This document shows, in pieces, positions 51,812 through 60,046 of a stretch of DNA of 64,000 bases (within the stretch, counting starts at the first letter, position 1; every line of letters starts with the position of its first letter). Both the position numbers and the translations under genes were made by a program. The stretch is from positions 62,001-126,000 of the forward strand of contig JAADGV010000053.1 in assembly GCA_013152205.1 (NCBI GenBank), given 5' to 3'. The stretch is from Planctomycetota bacterium (GTDB lineage: Bacteria; Planctomycetota; Planctomycetia; Pirellulales; Lacipirellulaceae). A model generated the notes under the pieces. The model ran no database searches. It saw nothing but the letters and a program-made list of their open reading frames with translations, and had not been told where the DNA came from.

Positions 51812-54043
51812 ATGCAACCAGAACAGACACAAAGTGACGAGCTACTAGCCGGATTTTGCGAGGAGTCTCTCGACCTACTGCAGGGGCTTCCAGAAAAGCT
51901 GTCCGAGTTTTCAGTCGATCCGACTGACTCGGAGGCGATTAACGTTATTTTTCGGTCTGTGCATACGATCAAGGGTAACGCAGGTTTTTTTGGTCTCACT
52001 ACCGTCAAGGAATTTGCACACTCGCTGGAAGATGCATTCGACGAAATTCGCCAAGGCCAGACGTTGCTTGAGGAAGAGCTGTCGCGCTATCTCGTCGAGG
52101 GCCTCGATACTCTCGGCGAGATGATCATTCAGGTTCAAGAAAACGACAAAGACGCTCCCACTGAAGAGCAACACGCGACTTTGCTACAGAAGATTAAATC
52201 GCTGTGCAGCCTTTCGCAAGTCGACTCGGCAGAGAAACAGTTACTAATCGAGGTTCTTCAGCTTGCTGATGAGATTGCCGCCACCCAGCTGCCCCAGGCT
52301 ATCGACTGGTCTGTCCGACTTCGGGCAATGGCCGACACGACAGCAGACGAAGAGCATAGCGAAAACGAAGAGGAGACCTCCGAAGGTGAGGAACTTTCGG
52401 TTGAATCGTTGGAAGGAGCCCGTTTTGAATGTGCTGGTGTGGAGGTCACCGACCAGGTGGAACCTCTTCTCTCGCTATTCCTTCTGGTCGAAAAAGACAC
52501 CTACCAACAAAAAGATGGCGAAGCGTTCCTGCGCAGCCTAGACGCCTTTGCCCAGTGGACTGAACAACAGCAGCAGGCGGATCTAACCGCTGAACTTCAA
52601 GCCGCCCGCGAAGACTTTCATACCATCTTTAGCAGCCCGCTCGACATCGACTCGATGCTCCTATCGGTTGTTTGGCAACGACTTGGGCCGACCTTGGCCG
52701 AACTACGGCGAAAAGAAATCGCGACGCCTTTGCCTGACATCAGCGCAAACGAAGCTAGCGAAAGTCCAGCGGCTAAGCCGGAGGCCACCAAGGAACCCTC
52801 GGCTAAGGTCCGATATCTTCGTGTGCGAGAAGATCGGGTTGATGATTTTCTCGACGATGTTTCCAGCCTATTCATTACGTGCGAAAGACTCAAAGACCTG
52901 CAAACACGCATGGCAGCCCACCTGAAAATGCACGACATGGTGGACGAGATGAGGCAAATCAATGCGAGCCTCTCGGGGCAATCGACGGCTTTACAACGGA
53001 GCGTTGTCGAATTGCGAAAAGTACCGGTGCGAGGACTATTCTCGAAGTTCCCTCGCGTGGCGCGCTCGCTGGCAACGAAGCTGGGCAAACAGCTTAACGT
53101 ACATCTCACTGGCGAAGAAATCGAGATCGATAAATCGTTGGTCGAAGACCTTGATGGTCCGCTGATGCACATGATACGTAACGTCTGCGATCACGGGATT
53201 GAAGCGCCTGAAGAACGACAGGCGCGAGGGGCGTCGGCAGATGGCAACCTACATATGGGATGCTCGCTAACTAAGACGCATGTGATAATCACAATCGAAG
53301 ACGATGGCCGAGGCGTCGACCCGGATCGGTTGCGTACCAAAGCCGTCGAGCATGGTTTGTTCGGTGCCGAAGAGGCAGCTGCGCTTTCTGACCAGCAAGC
53401 GGTCGAGTTGATTTTTCATCCGGGTTTTTCCACTGCACAGCAGGTGTCGGAGATCTCTGGTCGAGGCGTTGGGCTGGACGTAGTTCGTACGCGTCTGCGT
53501 GAGTACGAAGGCGACGTTTCGGTCAAATCAACCGTTGGTCAGGGAACAACGTTCTGTCTTGAAATTCCCATTCGCCGTTCGGTAGTGGTAATCGATGGCT
53601 TATTGGTTCGGCAAGGTGGCATTACGTTTGTCATTCCGTTTGAGCACATTCACGAAATTTTGCGTATCAAGCCCGATGACATGAATCTTGCTCAGGGTCG
53701 GCTGGTGGCAAGTATCCGCAACGAACTTTGCGCGGCGGTTGGACTCGACGAGATTCTGGAACTCGATGCTCCGGAATTGACCGATGACGAACCTCGAGAA
53801 GGGGTTCTTATCAAGAGCAAGACCGGGGCTTTGTTCCTAATGGTCGAATCGGTGTTGGCCCAGCGCAAGGTTGTGGTCAACGATCTTGCGTTTGCGATTT
53901 CTGATAGCGAAACCATCAGCGGCGTTGCTCAACTGGGTGCCGGAAAGCTGGCACTGGTGCTGAATGTGCCGGAGTTGGTCAACGCGGCTGCACGAAGCGA
54001 CGCGGGCGGCTTCGAGTATGCTCCGCCGATGGCAAAGCACTAG
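51812..54043 (+). CDS. cheA: Second CheA-type histidine kinase
   Basis: 743 residues. One Hpt domain with phospho-His51 (RSVHTIKGNAGFFG), a long acidic Glu-rich linker (about 170-230), dimerization helices (VDDFLDDVSSLFITCERLKD), HATPase with N box MIRNVCDHGIEAPEERQARG and G boxes EDDGRGVD, ISGRGVGLDVV, and a C-terminal CheW-like domain ending near residue 735. Unlike CheA 1 it has a single Hpt and no P2-type domain. Its partner is the response regulator upstream. Why the locus has two kinases is not clear; they may serve different receptors. Confidence 0.93.
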   Translation: MQPEQTQSDELLAGFCEESLDLLQGLPEKLSEFSVDPTDSEAINVIFRSVHTIKGNAGFFGLTTVKEFAHSLEDAFDEIRQGQTLLEEELSRYLVEGLDTLGEMIIQVQENDKDAPTEEQHATLLQKIKSLCSLSQVDSAEKQLLIEVLQLADEIAATQLPQAIDWSVRLRAMADTTADEEHSENEEETSEGEELSVESLEGARFECAGVEVTDQVEPLLSLFLLVEKDTYQQKDGEAFLRSLDAFAQWTEQQQQADLTAELQAAREDFHTIFSSPLDIDSMLLSVVWQRLGPTLAELRRKEIATPLPDISANEASESPAAKPEATKEPSAKVRYLRVREDRVDDFLDDVSSLFITCERLKDLQTRMAAHLKMHDMVDEMRQINASLSGQSTALQRSVVELRKVPVRGLFSKFPRVARSLATKLGKQLNVHLTGEEIEIDKSLVEDLDGPLMHMIRNVCDHGIEAPEERQARGASADGNLHMGCSLTKTHVIITIEDDGRGVDPDRLRTKAVEHGLFGAEEAAALSDQQAVELIFHPGFSTAQQVSEISGRGVGLDVVRTRLREYEGDVSVKSTVGQGTTFCLEIPIRRSVVVIDGLLVRQGGITFVIPFEHIHEILRIKPDDMNLAQGRLVASIRNELCAAVGLDEILELDAPELTDDEPREGVLIKSKTGALFLMVESVLAQRKVVVNDLAFAISDSETISGVAQLGAGKLALVLNVPELVNAAARSDAGGFEYAPPMAKH

Positions 54044-54058
54044 AGTGCGTTTGGGTGG

Positions 54059-54084
54059 TTCCGGCCAGGATGGCAGGGCTATGG
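54059..54084. repeat. Palindromic dispersed repeat, copy 2
   Basis: TTCCGGCCAGGATGGCAGGG followed by CTATGG, matching 28044-28069 with two substitutions. It lies between the convergent cheA2 and narK genes, next to a GTCGTGTTCGTCGTGTCG stretch reminiscent of the inner MITE sequence. Confidence 0.6.
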
Positions 54085-54149
54085 GTATTGGTCGATTTTC
54101 TCCGACGATATAACGGTATGACTGCCATCGCGTCGTGTTCGTCGTGTCG

Positions 54150-55532
54150 CTAAGCGTTCAAGACCGTTTCTTGCTCTGTTGCTTGACTAGTAGCCGTGGC
54201 AGGGCGAAGTGTGCTTGGTTTTCGTGCGGAATCGATTTCGTCTTTGGCCTCTGATTCGGTTTGGGTATTGAACCGAACGGCAAAGGCTAGAAATGAAACG
54301 ACGGTTACCATTCCTCCAAGGATCAGTAGCACGGTGGGCCATGGTGTCGACCCTTTGAGTAAGAACCCTGCGGCAAATGCACCCGCGTTGCCCCCAGCGC
54401 CCACGATGCCAGCGACGGCCCCGAGCGCTTTCTTATTGATAAATGGCACGACTGAGAAAGTTGCGCCCTCGGACATCTGAACAAACAAGCTGAAAGCAAT
54501 CAGCGCTGGCAAGGCAACGACTAGTGTCGTCATCTGTGAGAAAAACATGAGCGCGATGCCTTCGCAAAACAGGGCAATAAACAGCCAAGTCACGCGGCCT
54601 TGAAGGCCCCATCTCGATCCAAACTGGTCGCCAGCAAATCCGCCCAGCGTTCTGGCAAAGAGGTTCATCAGGCCAAACGAAGCGGCCATCGCGCCGGCTG
54701 CCGCTAAGCTCATGTCGAAATAGTCGATAAAATACAGGGCGGCGATGTTGTGAATCGTAAGCTCCATACCAAAGCAGGCGCCGTAAATCGCAAACAGCAC
54801 CCAAACACGATAGTCGCGGCACGCATCGAAAAAGGCCCCGTTCGTTTTTTTGATGGAAGGCAATTTGCCTGCAGCGCGTAGCTCTTTGAAGTTGCCATCT
54901 GGGGCGTCCTGGGTAAAGCGGTAGTAGGCGATGCCGGTGAGCAGGCAAACAACGCCAGCCACCACCATTGATGCCCGCCAACTTATCGCTTCGCTGAAAC
55001 CTAACACGCCGACAAAGAGGGCAAAAATCACCGGCATTACGAATTGAGTGACCCCACCACCTAGGTTTCCCCATCCGGCTGACGTTGCGTTGACGGTTCC
55101 AACAATGTTCGGAGCGAACATAATTGAGGTGTGGTACTGCGTGATGACAAATGAGGCACCAATCATGCCAATCAATAGACGAAAGATCAGAAACGTCTGG
55201 AAATCGTGAGCCAAGCCGATGCCCATCACGGGCAAGGAACCTAGCACGAGAAGCCAGGTGTAGGTTAGTCGAGGTCCGTAGCGGTCGCACATCCATCCAA
55301 CGATTAAGCGCGCAAAGATGGTAACGGTGACCGAGGCGATAATCGACCAGCCGACTTGCTCTTTGGTTAGCGACAGTTCTTCGCGCACCACCGCCATCAG
55401 CGGCGCGATACCAAACCAAGCGAAGAAACAGAGGAAGAAGGCAAACCAGGACATGTGAAATGCTCTGATTTGCGGCATTCTGAGTTTGAAAAAGTTACCC
55501 CATAGCGAGGTGACCTTGTTTTGAATTTCCAT
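54150..55532 (-). CDS. narK: Nitrate/nitrite transporter, NarK family
   Basis: 460-residue major facilitator protein with 12 hydrophobic segments. The nitrate signature is NATSAGWGNLGGGVTQ (about 148-163), and a second copy-type motif is AGIVGAGGNAGAFAAG in the C-terminal half. It belongs to the NNP transporters that import nitrate or exchange nitrite. The N-terminus (MEIQNKVTSLWGNFF) and length are typical. Divergent from the nitrate-reduction genes, with a sigma-54-type promoter 163 bases upstream facing it. Confidence 0.95.
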   Translation of the reverse strand: MEIQNKVTSLWGNFFKLRMPQIRAFHMSWFAFFLCFFAWFGIAPLMAVVREELSLTKEQVGWSIIASVTVTIFARLIVGWMCDRYGPRLTYTWLLVLGSLPVMGIGLAHDFQTFLIFRLLIGMIGASFVITQYHTSIMFAPNIVGTVNATSAGWGNLGGGVTQFVMPVIFALFVGVLGFSEAISWRASMVVAGVVCLLTGIAYYRFTQDAPDGNFKELRAAGKLPSIKKTNGAFFDACRDYRVWVLFAIYGACFGMELTIHNIAALYFIDYFDMSLAAAGAMAASFGLMNLFARTLGGFAGDQFGSRWGLQGRVTWLFIALFCEGIALMFFSQMTTLVVALPALIAFSLFVQMSEGATFSVVPFINKKALGAVAGIVGAGGNAGAFAAGFLLKGSTPWPTVLLILGGMVTVVSFLAFAVRFNTQTESEAKDEIDSARKPSTLRPATATSQATEQETVLNA

Positions 55533-55655
55533 GGCAGTCCATCAATGAAGGGCGACCGTGCCCATCTGCGATTTTTCCTTTTATGAGAAACAACCTCTTA
55601 AAGAAAAACCTCAGTCCGCCATTTCACGATCAATACAAACTTGCTTAGGTAGGTT

Positions 55656-55670
55656 GGCACCTGAGGTGCC
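55656..55670. promoter_or_regulatory. Inverted repeat in the narK leader
   Basis: GGCACC-TGA-GGTGCC, within GTAGG...CTAC flanks. Read on the minus strand it would form a hairpin 125 bases before narK in its predicted leader. The GCACC/GGTGC half-sites resemble NtrC half-sites but the spacing (3) is not the usual 6. Role uncertain. Confidence 0.4.
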
Positions 55671-55694
55671 TACTACCGCTTAACCCGTTGATAA

Positions 55695-55710
55695 AGCAAC
55701 TCATGTGCCA
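55695..55710 (-). promoter_or_regulatory. Sigma-54 promoter facing narK
   Basis: Minus-strand TGGCACATGAGTTGCT. It has TGGCAC and TTGCT separated so that the -24 GG (55708) and -12 GC (55696) elements are 12 bases apart, matching the sigma-54 consensus at every critical base. The start of transcription would be near 55684, leaving a leader of about 150 bases before narK. Confidence 0.8.
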
Positions 55711-55766
55711 TTAGGCTCGACGGGTACTTACAAGCCCGCTCGGTTGGCATTTTGCCGAAAAAACGT

Positions 55767-55786
55767 GCTTTGCCTCGGGGCAATGC
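55767..55786. promoter_or_regulatory. Dyad between the two sigma-54 promoters (candidate activator site)
   Basis: GCTTTGCC-TCGG-GGCAATGC, arms matching at 7 of 8 positions. A second weaker dyad (TTGGCATTTTGCCGAA, 55744-55759) lies 8 bases away. Their position between divergent sigma-54 promoters, about 70-200 bases upstream of each, is where an activator such as NtrC would bind. The sequence is not the classical NtrC consensus, so binding is inference only. Confidence 0.45.
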
Positions 55787-55967
55787 GATCGCGAGGACAG
55801 CACGCTCTTGCTACCGACTGCCCGAAAGCGCGCATCGAGTGCTTAAGAGCGCCGCAGTAAAAATGTCTCAAGCTCATGCGACCTCCGTCGGAAACGATAA
55901 AACAAAACCCGAGGTTTGCAGTACTAGTGAATAGGAAAATAGGTATGCGATGGCCTCCGGAGAACCA

Positions 55968-55984
55968 TTGGCATGACGGTTGCA
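55968..55984 (+). promoter_or_regulatory. Sigma-54 promoter of the nitrate assimilation operon
   Basis: TTGGCATGACGGTTGCA: -24 GG at 55970-55971 and -12 GC at 55982-55983, with the 12-base spacing required. One consensus base (C to T in GGCAC) differs. It predicts a transcription start near 55995, 48 bases before the ATG at 56043. Confidence 0.82.
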
Positions 55985-56042
55985 TAAGCATGTCCGTTCT
56001 GTTGTAGATTCCCTTTTTTCGATTCACAAAATCATTCGGCCT

Positions 56043-57752
56043 ATGGCGACCATCGAAGAGCCAATACGGATTGGAGAGAGCCTTTCACTGGTCGATCGAT
56101 TACTCGACGAACAGCAACACATTACTGCCGCCGAGCGTTTCGCACAGTGTCATGTTGATGCTAGCGATCCGCTTCTTTCCCCTTACTATCAAGACTTAAT
56201 CCCCCTTTCCAAGCCTCTGCCTGGGGAGCAGTATGCGTTTGAAGTCGACCTCGACATCTGCTCAGGTTGCAAGTCGTGTGTCGTTGCCTGTCATAATCTG
56301 AACGGTTTAGACTCGGCTGAGCAGTGGCGCAGCGTAGGATTGCTGCACGGTGGCTCGGAACAATTGCCCGTCCTTCAGCATGTAACAACTGCCTGCCACC
56401 ACTGTATCGACCCGGCTTGCCTGAGCGGATGTCCGGTGATGGCGTATGACAAAGATCCCGTGACGGGGATCGTTCGCCATCTGGACGACCAGTGCATCGG
56501 TTGCCAGTACTGCGTCTTCATGTGCCCTTATGACGTGCCCCAGTACGACCCGGCCAAGGGGATCGTCCGAAAGTGCGACATGTGCCAAGATCGCCTGGCA
56601 GTCGGCGAAGCGCCGGCATGTGTGCAGTCGTGCCCCAATCAGGCTATTCAAATTCGCACCGTCAGTGTGGAATCGGTTATTGAAGAAAGCGAGTCGAACC
56701 AATTTCTGCCGACCGCTCCCGAGCCGGGTATTACTTTGCCAACAACGGTTTACAAATGCAGCAAGCCGCTTCCTCGCAATTTGCTGCCGGCAGACTATTT
56801 TTCGGCAAACCGGCAACATAGCCACTTGGCACTGGTGTTTATGTTGGTGCTGACTCAACTTTCGGTGGGCGCTTTTGTGGTGGGGCAGGCATTGGTTTCA
56901 GGCCCTTGGGCCGATCCACTGATGCTTACCACGATCCGCCCGACCTATGCCATTGCGGGGTTGGTGGTGGGCTTGGTTGGTATCCATGCCGCGGTGCTTC
57001 ATTTGGGGCGTCCGTTGTACGCATTTCGTGCTTTGCTAGGACTTCGCACTTCTTGGTTAAGTCGCGAGATTCTTGCCTTCGGGGTGTTTGCTGCATTCGC
57101 CCTTTCGAACGCGACCGCTGTATGGTTGGCGAAAGATCAGCCGAATCTCGTTCCGCTCGCCGATGGGTTGGGACTGATGACGGCCCTTAGCGGCGTGGCT
57201 GGCGTACTCTGCTCAGTGATGATCTACGTGAAAACTCACCGTCCGTTTTGGAGTGGGCACCGGACCGGCATGAAGTTTTCGCTCACTTGTGTCGTACTCG
57301 GGTTGCCAATTGCGCTGCTCGTATCGTTGGCTGCCTGTTATTGGAGTCGAGACTTGGAGGTGCCTTCGATCATGCAGAACTACGGGCAATCGCTTTGCCG
57401 ATGGTTGATGGCAGCGGTAGCAACCAAGCTTGCCCTGGAAGGTTCGGTACTGTTGTGGCTAAGGCAACGACGGTTCACGCCACTCAAACGCACTGCGTTG
57501 CTGCTAACTGGCGAGCTCAGCATGACCAACCTGCTGCGATACTTCTTCGGAATCATGGGCGGACTGCTGCTGCCCTTGGTGCTGCTCTCGGACAAAGCGA
57601 TTGCGGCAGGGGCTGATGGCTATCAGCCTTTGTTTGTTGGATTCATCGTGCTGTTGATTGCGGTCCTGCTGTTGATCGGAGAAATCATTGAGCGATATCT
57701 CTTTTTTGCTGCCTCGGTAGCGCCGAAAATGCCGGGGGCAGCGTGCGTATGA
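56043..57752 (+). CDS. Fused ferredoxin/membrane-anchor subunit of nitrate reductase (DmsB-DmsC-like)
   Basis: 569 residues from the ATG at 56043; the open frame extends upstream only from a TTG. The first 200 residues hold four cysteine motifs for four [4Fe-4S] clusters: [11 protein letters not shown] (73-83), [13 protein letters not shown] (118-130), [11 protein letters not shown] (151-161) and CDMC...CVQSC (178-196), as in DmsB. The C-terminal 300 residues have about eight membrane helices of the DmsC/NrfD-like anchor type (from [20 protein letters not shown] on). Encoded just before and overlapping nasA (ATGA), it would pass electrons from quinol to NasA. Fusion of the two subunits in one chain is notable. 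Confidence 0.85.
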   Translation: MATIEEPIRIGESLSLVDRLLDEQQHITAAERFAQCHVDASDPLLSPYYQDLIPLSKPLPGEQYAFEVDLDICSGCKSCVVACHNLNGLDSAEQWRSVGLLHGGSEQLPVLQHVTTACHHCIDPACLSGCPVMAYDKDPVTGIVRHLDDQCIGCQYCVFMCPYDVPQYDPAKGIVRKCDMCQDRLAVGEAPACVQSCPNQAIQIRTVSVESVIEESESNQFLPTAPEPGITLPTTVYKCSKPLPRNLLPADYFSANRQHSHLALVFMLVLTQLSVGAFVVGQALVSGPWADPLMLTTIRPTYAIAGLVVGLVGIHAAVLHLGRPLYAFRALLGLRTSWLSREILAFGVFAAFALSNATAVWLAKDQPNLVPLADGLGLMTALSGVAGVLCSVMIYVKTHRPFWSGHRTGMKFSLTCVVLGLPIALLVSLAACYWSRDLEVPSIMQNYGQSLCRWLMAAVATKLALEGSVLLWLRQRRFTPLKRTALLLTGELSMTNLLRYFFGIMGGLLLPLVLLSDKAIAAGADGYQPLFVGFIVLLIAVLLLIGEIIERYLFFAASVAPKMPGAACV

Positions 57753-60004
57753 CTTCGATTTTATCTAGCCCAGATAATTCCACGCGTTCTATTTTTGGCA
57801 AAACGATCCAGCCGCTCGTTCGCCAGTGGCATGGCCCACTGACAGACGAGCTACTACGCACGCCCGGGAAATTTGGTCTGGGACAAGTTCCCATCGATAA
57901 ACAGCCCGACGCAACGACGTCGATGGTTTGCGGGTATTGCTCCACCGGTTGCAAGCTCGATATTCACTTAAAAGATGACAAGGCGGTGAACCTTACGCCA
58001 ACGGTCGATTATCCAGTCAACACGGGCATGGCTTGCCCGAAGGGGTGGGAGGCGCTCTCCGTACTCCAAGCGAGTGATCGCGGCACGATGCCTTTGATGC
58101 GAGACAACCATGGCCGAATGGTGCCGGTGAGGTGGGACCGCGCAATGAGCACATTCTGCGACCGCTTCAAAGCACTACAAAGTAAACACGGCAATGCATC
58201 GGTTGCTTTTTTGAGTACCGGCCAAATTCCTACCGAAGAAATGGCCTACCTTGGTAGTTTGGCCAAGTTTGGCATGGGGTTATTGCATGGCGATAGCAAC
58301 ACGCGCCAGTGCATGGCCACGGCAGCGGTCGCCTACAAACAGGCGTTCGGCTTCGATGCTCCGCCTTACACCTACCAAGACTTTGAGGAGTCGGATGTCT
58401 TGGTACTCATAGGATCGAACCTCTGCCTCGCACACCCGATCATGTGGCAGCGAGTCTGTCGCAATCCCCATAACCCTGAAATTATCGTCCTCGACCCGCG
58501 CACCACCGAAACCGCTGCTGCTGCGACGCAACATCTGGCACTGCAACCAAAATCTGACCTTGAGTTGCTGTACGGGTTGGCCCACATTCTCATTGCCGAA
58601 GGATGGATCGACAACGAGTTCATTCAGCAGCATACGGACGATTACGCAGAGTTTGCTCGCCACGTGGGGAAATATACGCCCGAATTTGTCGAGCGGGTCA
58701 GCGGCATTTCGAAAGAACGCCTGTACTATCTTGCACGCACGATTCACAAGGGACAACGAGTTAGCTTTTGGTGGACGATGGGGGTCAACCAAAGCTATCA
58801 AGGCGTGCGGACTGCACAGGCGATCATCAATCTAGCGTTGATTACCGGGAACATGGGCCGTCCGGGAACGGGCGCCAATTCAATCACGGGCCAATGCAAT
58901 GCGATGGGATCGCGGTTGTTTAGCAATACAACCAACTTGCTCGGCGGTCACGATTTCAAAAACCCCGAGCATCGCCAGAAAGTTGCCCATACTCTTAACA
59001 TCAACGAAGATTGCATCCCTACCGAAGGTAGTTGGTCGTACGACCGGATCGTCGAGGGCATTCTCCGCGAGGAGATCAAGGGCTTATGGGTAATCGGCAC
59101 CAATCCGGCGCATTCGTGGATCAACCAGAACACTTGCAATGAGATCCTCGACCGACTGGACTTTCTCGTCGTCCAAGATATGTACCACTCGACTGAGACC
59201 GCCCAGCGAGCGGACTTGTACTTACCCGCCGCGGGTTGGGGAGAAAAGGAAGGCACCTTTATCAACTCGGAACGGCGGATCGGCGTTGTTAAAAAGGTTG
59301 CCAAGGCGCCCGGGCAGGCACTTTCAGATTTTTCGATTTTTCGACTGGCGGCCCACTATTGGGGCTGCGAGCGAATGTTCGCCGACTGGCAAGAGCCAGA
59401 AGATGTCTTTCAGTCGCTCAAGGAGCTTTCTCGAGAGCAGCCTTGCGACATAACGGGCATCGACGACTACCGGATGTTGGAAGACCACGGCGGCATCCAG
59501 TGGCCCTACCCCGAGGGATGCCAAGATGTCGAACCCCAGCGGCGACTGTATGCCGATGGGCAATTCTATCATCCGGATGGTCGGGCTCGGTTGCTATTTG
59601 AAGACCCTCGCAACATGCCTGAGCCGCCTAGCGTGCGTTATCCGTACCTCTTACTGACCGGCCGAGGCACCTCTTCGCAGTGGCATACCCAAACCCGAAC
59701 ATCGAAGTCAGAGGTATTGCAGACACTCTATCCGCAAGAAACCTACGTGGAAATCAGTCCCCAAGACGCTCGCCGCGAAGGCATCCACCCGAATAGTTGG
59801 GTCACGGTGGAGTCGCAACGCGGCAGCGTGAATGCCAAGGCCTTCGTGACTCCAACCATCCAGCCGGGGCAGGTTTTTATGCCCATGCACTATGCCGCTA
59901 CCAATCAACTTACGCTTGCTCACTTCGATCCGTACTCCCGGCAACCGTCCTACAAAGATTGTGCCGTACGGTTTTCATCTTCCCACCATTCGCCGATTGG
60001 TTAA
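57749..60004 (+). CDS. nasA: Assimilatory nitrate reductase, molybdopterin subunit NasA-like
   Basis: 751 residues from the ATG at 57749, whose ATGA overlaps the previous stop codon. N-terminal [4Fe-4S] cysteines are Cys61, Cys64, Cys68 and Cys96 ([20 protein letters not shown]). The putative molybdenum ligand is Cys188 in [15 protein letters not shown]. Further family motifs: [56 protein letters not shown] and the C-terminal [18 protein letters not shown]. Length fits NasA/NapA; no Tat signal is present, consistent with a cytoplasmic enzyme that uses the anchor subunit. It reduces nitrate to nitrite. Confidence 0.93.
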   Translation: MTSILSSPDNSTRSIFGKTIQPLVRQWHGPLTDELLRTPGKFGLGQVPIDKQPDATTSMVCGYCSTGCKLDIHLKDDKAVNLTPTVDYPVNTGMACPKGWEALSVLQASDRGTMPLMRDNHGRMVPVRWDRAMSTFCDRFKALQSKHGNASVAFLSTGQIPTEEMAYLGSLAKFGMGLLHGDSNTRQCMATAAVAYKQAFGFDAPPYTYQDFEESDVLVLIGSNLCLAHPIMWQRVCRNPHNPEIIVLDPRTTETAAAATQHLALQPKSDLELLYGLAHILIAEGWIDNEFIQQHTDDYAEFARHVGKYTPEFVERVSGISKERLYYLARTIHKGQRVSFWWTMGVNQSYQGVRTAQAIINLALITGNMGRPGTGANSITGQCNAMGSRLFSNTTNLLGGHDFKNPEHRQKVAHTLNINEDCIPTEGSWSYDRIVEGILREEIKGLWVIGTNPAHSWINQNTCNEILDRLDFLVVQDMYHSTETAQRADLYLPAAGWGEKEGTFINSERRIGVVKKVAKAPGQALSDFSIFRLAAHYWGCERMFADWQEPEDVFQSLKELSREQPCDITGIDDYRMLEDHGGIQWPYPEGCQDVEPQRRLYADGQFYHPDGRARLLFEDPRNMPEPPSVRYPYLLLTGRGTSSQWHTQTRTSKSEVLQTLYPQETYVEISPQDARREGIHPNSWVTVESQRGSVNAKAFVTPTIQPGQVFMPMHYAATNQLTLAHFDPYSRQPSYKDCAVRFSSSHHSPIG

Positions 60005-60046
60005 TTGCCGATCTTGCTCTCACACTTAAACAAGAGTCTCACTAAT

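Noticed and set aside
54433-55419. 328-codon alternate frame within narK
   Set aside because: Same strand, different frame from a clear transporter; Arg/Ser-rich and without similarity.
55656-55670. Classical NtrC site
   Set aside because: The half-sites GCACC/GGTGC fit but the spacing is 3 rather than about 6, and it lies downstream of the predicted narK start site.
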